DNA from: Perkinsus olseni
Lineage: Eukaryota; Perkinsozoa; Perkinsida; Perkinsidae
DNA: 37,504 nt
Reading direction: 5' to 3'
Assembly: GCA_013115135.1 (NCBI GenBank)
Contig: JABANP010000511.1
Location: 1 to 37,504 of the forward strand
Shown here: positions 33,278 to 37,504 of the stretch, one piece after another
Layout of the letters: each line of letters opens with the position of its first letter
Position numbering within the stretch: position 1 is the stretch's first letter
Program-made: the position numbers and the translations under genes
Notes under the pieces: generated by a model
The model's database searches: none
The model's input: the letters and a program-made list of their open reading frames with translations, nothing else
What the model was told of the DNA's origin: nothing

Positions 33278-33898
33278 CCTTCTATTGGAGTTCCTATTCT
33301 AAACTAAAATTCGACAGCAACTTTGCGAAATCATTGCGAAATGGTATTCAGCGGCGATTTCGTACGGAAACGACGACCATTGAGCGACCATAGGTTGAAG
33401 CATAGACTAGCGTACTACCTTCATCGCGAATGATGAGCGTAACACGGGATTCTATCGCGATGCTATCGTCTATAACAACGGAACACCCCGCACGCAGTTA
33501 CGTAGTTGGACTTTCTGTAGGCCTCGGGCTGAATGGATCCCAAGACGGTGACAGTGATGAACCCTTCAAGACTGGACTGATGCCCATGACCCTCCTACCA
33601 AGGCCTTTCCCAACAGAGCAGTAGGTTGGTCATTGAGGGAGTTGGGGCAGAGCCCGAACGTCGTCAGATTCAACTATGTCTATCACGCCAGCGCTGTGGT
33701 GGCGCGTTTGATTGATACAGCGGCCGTTGACAGCGCATGGGTTGGAGATAGAGTCAGCACGGTGAGCTGGTACTCTGTGTACTAGAGGCCTTCGACCTTA
33801 CGTGTAAGGTTCCTAGCCTTGATCGACGATTGGTGGATACCTGGCGACAAGTGTACTTGGAAGGAAGGGAGAGGCATGAGGATCAGATCAGACTGTAA
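33278..33898. other. Gene-free stretch
   Basis: Short frames only. I see no splice-linked series, repeat or motif to support. Confidence 0.4.
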
Positions 33899-34487
33899 TA
33901 TCCATCGAGGGAGGAGTTCGTATGGCGGCCCCCTCGTATCAAGGCCATTCGTAGTGAATTTTTTTGGGGTACCGGTAATACTAGCTGTGGGAGGAATGGG
34001 GATATCATCATTTTGGTGGAGGCAAGGAAAATGATGAAAGAAGGAATGCTGATGCGGCAAAATGTAGCGGGAGTGTTGGAGTTATTTGGTATCTGTTCGG
34101 GAGCCGAAGTTGTCGTAGCATTGGTGCTTGGTACCACATTTTCCCCTTTTAGACATCTGATGAGGCTAGACTATTCGCCAGGAGCTCCTTCTGGTCCGTC
34201 TGCATCGTTGAAGGCAGTCCACGTCACACCGGAGTTGGCAACAGCGGCTCAGAGAGTCTCTGTGAGTTGGCAGGGACAGCACTGTTGGGCATGTCACCGA
34301 GGTCCGACGGGAAAAGATACTCTTTTGTGTGCAGTGTCTCCATCATATGACAACATTGACATCAGCGCTCAATAAGGTTGGCCAGTGCGAGCTGCCCGAT
34401 AATAAGACGGCCAATGAGATCGCTACTGCAATGGCCGAGGCTGTCCGGCTCTATAACGAGAGGTATTCGGCGGACTTTCCCCACGGG
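33899..34487 (+). pseudogene. Unidentified gene cut by the right-end transposon
   Basis: An open frame (33899-34261) encodes segments such as GDIIILVEARKMMKEGMLM, VLELFGICSGAEVVVALVLG and LKAVHVTPELATAAQRVS. It ends at a GTGAG donor. After a 73-nt intron (34262-34334) the frame continues in phase through LTSALNKVGQCELPDNKTAN and AMAEAVRLYNERYSADFPHG. It runs straight into the transposon end at 34488, whose first three bases (TAA) form a stop codon. The 5' start is not fixed. I recognise no family. Phase-compatible splicing and a helix-like composition argue for a real gene, moderately. Confidence 0.4.
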
Positions 34488-34662
34488 TAACATCTGGGGA
34501 AGATTAAGTGTCCAAAATTTTAATGCTTCCAGACCTATATCGTTCGATTCTATGGACTTCGCTGAGTCTAAAAATGCCTCAGCTCGAGTTATATCTGTTC
34601 TGAATATATTTTTATTGACCCTTAGAGAAAACGCGCAGAAATCACAAGAAGCGCGCGCCCGA
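34488..34662 (+). repeat. Left terminal inverted repeat
   Basis: Pairs with 37327-37504 over its full length, with a handful of mismatches and one- or two-base length differences in A runs. The inner edge lies at a GCGCGCGCCCGA word present in both. Confidence 0.95.
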
Positions 34663-34790
34663 TGATGTATGCATCCGCTTATCAAGGGCATACAAATGCT
34701 ATAGTAACAACTCAAGATCCCAGATAAACTGCTTAGACAGCTGGAGAAAAGTATATTACATCCAAGGAACACACGAATAGTGTTAGTGGA

Positions 34791-37029
34791 CTAGGATTCC
34801 GTCCCCGACTCGCTACTCTCGTCTAGATCTGATGCTCCTGAGGACTCCGACGAGATTCCTCGCCCTTCAGCGTCAAAGGAGCATCGGCCACTCTCCGCTG
34901 TGCGGCTGCTGTCAGGCTCGATCCGTTTCCTTCCTGCCTCGTCCCACTGCAAATTCCAGTTGTACGAGACCATGCAGTCCACTAGCCTATCCGGGAAAAG
35001 GCTGTTATCAGGATTCACCTTGAACCTCAGGTTCCAAACGCGTTGCAGCCTGGCGTGGAGTGCTTCACCGGACTGCTCAGAAGAGAGACTGAGACCTGCA
35101 TCAGCGACCGACTCATACCGTGACAAGTACTCTTGAACATGGTGAAGCACAATATGAACCTTGAGAGTAGGACTAAGACCAGTTTCATCCCAGGCGACCC
35201 CGAACTCTTCGATAGACCTCTCCCAGCCAGGCAACCGATGGAGCCCGAAGCAACGTTCCTTCACTGCATGAAAAGCCTTCAACGCCTTGACAAAGGGAGT
35301 TACCTTCGACGAGAACGGAACTTCATCCCGTGCCACTGCATCCAATAAACGAGAGCAGCTGTTTCCTTGTAGAGCCCCATCAAAGTAAGCCGAACGCCTC
35401 ACGTTACAATCCACCAAAAGCCTTGCAATGTCTCTGATATAAGGAACCTTTACCACCGGTCTTAGCTGCAGGTTTCGCTTTGTCGTACAGCTTGTTGACG
35501 ATCCCCAGTAACAAGTGCAAGGGAGAAAGAGATAGGACTTCTAACGGAGACTCGTCCCAGTGAATCACAGGATGTGATACCACGCTGTGGGACCCCTCTT
35601 CAAGATGCTGCATATGCCTCTCCAAGCTCCTCTTAACACCATGATCCATTGAACCTTTCACAGTCACGCAGAAGGGGCATGGGTACTTGCAAGAGGCCAT
35701 CTGGATGCCAACGAGCATTGCCGAGACTTTCAGATCACACGCGATCTGTTTCGGCATGCCAAGGTTGAACAAGCTCTTGACAGAGCCGCAGCGGAATATC
35801 TGCTCCAGGTTGTCTCTGGTTTCCGCTCCTTCACCGATACCAATGACGAAGTTCTTGAGCACGCTGTTAGGCCCAGGGACATACTTCGAGTCCGCCTCCA
35901 TGGTTACTATATTAACCGAGAGCTTCAGGAACTGCTGGCCCCCGTCGAACTGCAACTTCAATCTCGATATGCGATCAGCTTCGCCATCAGTGATGACGTT
36001 AAGTAGGGCATTCACATCGTTGCAGATACCAAAGGGTGTTGGCTTCTTCTCCGCTTGAGAGTCACGCTGGAGAAGAAGCTTCTCCTAACGGAAAAGAGGT
36101 CCAAAGACATCCCACCGCTCCTCCAACGCTCGCTTGAGACCACCCAGTGGAAAGTATATACCTTCGCGGCGCAAAATCATACAGAGTTCGCGAGCGCTCT
36201 TCTGCCCGAGGCCGAGGTGGCCAAGACGCAGGAGGTCTCGCGCAGCTTCTCCGCTTAGTTCTACAGCACTTTGTTGCGGCTTGTAAGACACAGGAGAGAG
36301 CCCAAGGTACTCGTTCGAGTTCAACGAAACACCAGTGGGAAGGACCGACGGCTGGGACCCGGTATCTTCAGCAGCAGACTGAAGGAACCTTTCCTCCAAA
36401 CGCTCAGCCACAAGAAAGTCGGTATATTTCCTTGCCTTAACCCTGCCCCCGAAGATCTCGCCCGCTCTAGATGGGCGCTTGAGAGAGAGCTTGCAGCGTT
36501 TATCATCATGCTCATCTATCGGATCACCACACCGTGAGCATAAGTAGTGGGCAGGCGAGTGCTTAGGGGGTCTACCAGGCTTGGGGGCATTAGCTTGTGC
36601 CCGCAACCCGGCGTTAGATACCAATTTAGCCGCGATACAGCATACCTTGCAACGTTCATCCTTGGAGCATAGCGCAGAGGTACGAGTCTCAATCTGATCA
36701 TAGTCCCTCGCAAGGACGTCGTAGAAGTGTCTCTTCTCTTGGGACCACTTTTCGTAGTCAACGGCACCCTTCTCGAATTGCTGCAGACGTGTCACACACG
36801 TGGCGCATAACACTTTGGGAAGACGAAGGTTAACTACCTCTCGCTTAAAGTCAATCTGGTAGAACTTCAAAGCGCGATTGCAGACCTGTTCGGTGGGGGG
36901 TGAGACCTTCGTTTGGCGCCTTTGAAGTTTCACCCTGTTGAAGCAGAACCGGCATACACAGTACAGCTTATTGAGGTGGTAGTCGTCTACTGTAGAAGCC
37001 ACCTCTACGGGAATTGTCAGGTTGGACAT
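34791..37029 (-). CDS. RAG1-like DDE transposase (713 aa, 3 exons)
   Basis: Exons 37029-36109, 36066-35489 and 35433-34791; introns of 42 and 55 nt (GT...CTCCAG, GT...ATCAG) remove an in-frame TAG and a frame change. N-terminus: CRFC (26-29), then FYQIDFKREV and LPKVLCATC (Cys 75 and 78), CKVC (127-130), a KPGRPPK AT-hook-like motif (150-156) and CSRC (164-167). This order resembles the RAG1 N-terminal zinc region. Core: Asp348 in LQFDGGQQF; Asp418 in CDLKVSAMLVG; CPFC 437-440, with 19 residues from Asp to Cys as in RAG1; His491 in SPLHLLLG; His593 with His597/598; Glu619 in LSSEQSGEALHARL. The tail is Ser/Glu-rich. Transib/RAG1 or a CMC-type relative are the options; homology was judged by eye. 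Confidence 0.82.
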
Positions 37030-37326
37030 CCTGATGAAGGCTATCGATGTAAGTATATTATGAAGGCCTGCTAGCCTGCTAAACGGGTGAGGTGTGTTGC
37101 AGCACCCACGAACATTCCTGAGCTAGCGCCTTGTTTGGAGTGTAGTTTACCATTGGGGAGATAGGGTTCAGGAGCTCTCTGTTCAGGCCGAGTTAGGTTC
37201 GCTCGCGGTCATTTTTTATGGATGGCCGCTACAGTCAGGCATACTTTATCTCTTGGTAGCGTCCAGATACCTTTGGCTGCATGCTAGCAGTACCTGGAGC
37301 TCGTTCAATGGGTAACATGTACCTTG

Positions 37327-37504
37327 TCGGGCGCGCGCTCTTGTGATTTCTGCGCGTTTTTCTCTAAGGGTCAATAAAAATATATTCAGAACAGATATAA
37401 CTCGAACTGAGGCATTTTTTTAGACTCAGTGAAGTCCATAGAATCGAACGATATAGGTCTGGAAGCATTAACATTTTTGGACACTTAATCTTCCCCAGAT
37501 GTTA
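37327..37504 (-). repeat. Right terminal inverted repeat
   Basis: Reverse complement of the left repeat. It starts about 300 nt upstream of the transposase start codon, so it may contribute promoter sequence. Confidence 0.95.

Larger units (their letters stand above)
34488..37504 (-). mobile_element. Complete DNA transposon with long TIRs and a RAG1-like transposase
   Basis: About 3,017 bp bounded by inverted repeats of about 175 bp that both start TAACATCTGGGG from the outside. The right outer end coincides with the last base of the window, so a target-site duplication cannot be checked. The single gene (37029-34791, minus) fills most of the interior. The ends do not start with CAC, unlike Transib and RSS ends. 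The TIRs differ at only a few positions and the gene is open, so the copy looks young and possibly active. Confidence 0.92.

Noticed and set aside
33782..34137. Minus-strand frames opposite the cut gene at 33899-34261
   Set aside because: They have no phase-linked continuation, whereas the + frame splices in phase into a second open exon.
34791..37029. Transposase as a three-ORF pseudogene
   Set aside because: Two phase-compatible short introns remove the stop and the frame change, and the joined product keeps family motifs across both junctions.

Overview
The window is nuclear DNA of a unicellular eukaryote. Every gene I can model is cut by GT-AG introns, most of them only 42-55 nt. It has a flagellar gene (enkurin), core eukaryotic genes (DIM1, leucine carboxyl methyltransferase, GDP-mannose dehydratase), families of secreted proteins, a tyrosine-recombinase retroelement and a cut-and-paste transposon. 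My best guess is a Perkinsus-like alveolate; this is inference, since no rRNA or marker gene is present.

Layout. 1-195 (+) is the tail of an M16 / mitochondrial-processing-peptidase-like gene. 439-820 (+) is a TMEM234-like gene that loses homology where hAT transposase debris begins (1052-1261). 1560-1830 holds hairpin-forming palindromes. 2351-3396 (+) is DIM1, a U5 snRNP protein, with 6 exons. 3757-5907 (+) is leucine carboxyl methyltransferase, with 12 exons.

From 6.4 to 21.4 kb lies a minus-strand cluster of one secreted-protein family: relic D, intact copy A (7608-9073), relic E, intact copy B (9931-11400) and copy C (12311-21376). Copy C is split by a complete 7,462-bp retroelement (13081-20542). 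The element has split direct repeats in the order A1 - gag - RT/RNase H - tyrosine recombinase - B1 - A2 - B2. Both repeat pairs read as identical and copy C joins in frame once the element is removed, so the insertion is recent.

22655-24353 (-) is enkurin (8 exons, 311 aa). 24652-26858 (-) is GDP-mannose 4,6-dehydratase (11 exons, 387 aa). 27160-28941 and 30752-32813 (+) are tandem paralogous secreted proteins, X1 and X2; X2 carries an extra exon of glycine-rich octapeptide repeats. Exon order and intron phases of X1/X2 match those of A/B/C, so both clusters look like branches of one superfamily.

The right end (34488-37504) is a complete DNA transposon with inverted repeats of about 175 bp. 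Its apparent stop and frameshift disappear with two short introns (42 and 55 nt), leaving an intact 713-aa transposase. That protein has RAG1-like features at both ends: an N-terminal cysteine region, a proline/basic AT-hook-like motif, and a D-D-(C-x2-C)-(H...H)-E core with RAG1-like spacing. I regard this as the most interesting object here. It interrupts an unidentified gene (33899-34487).
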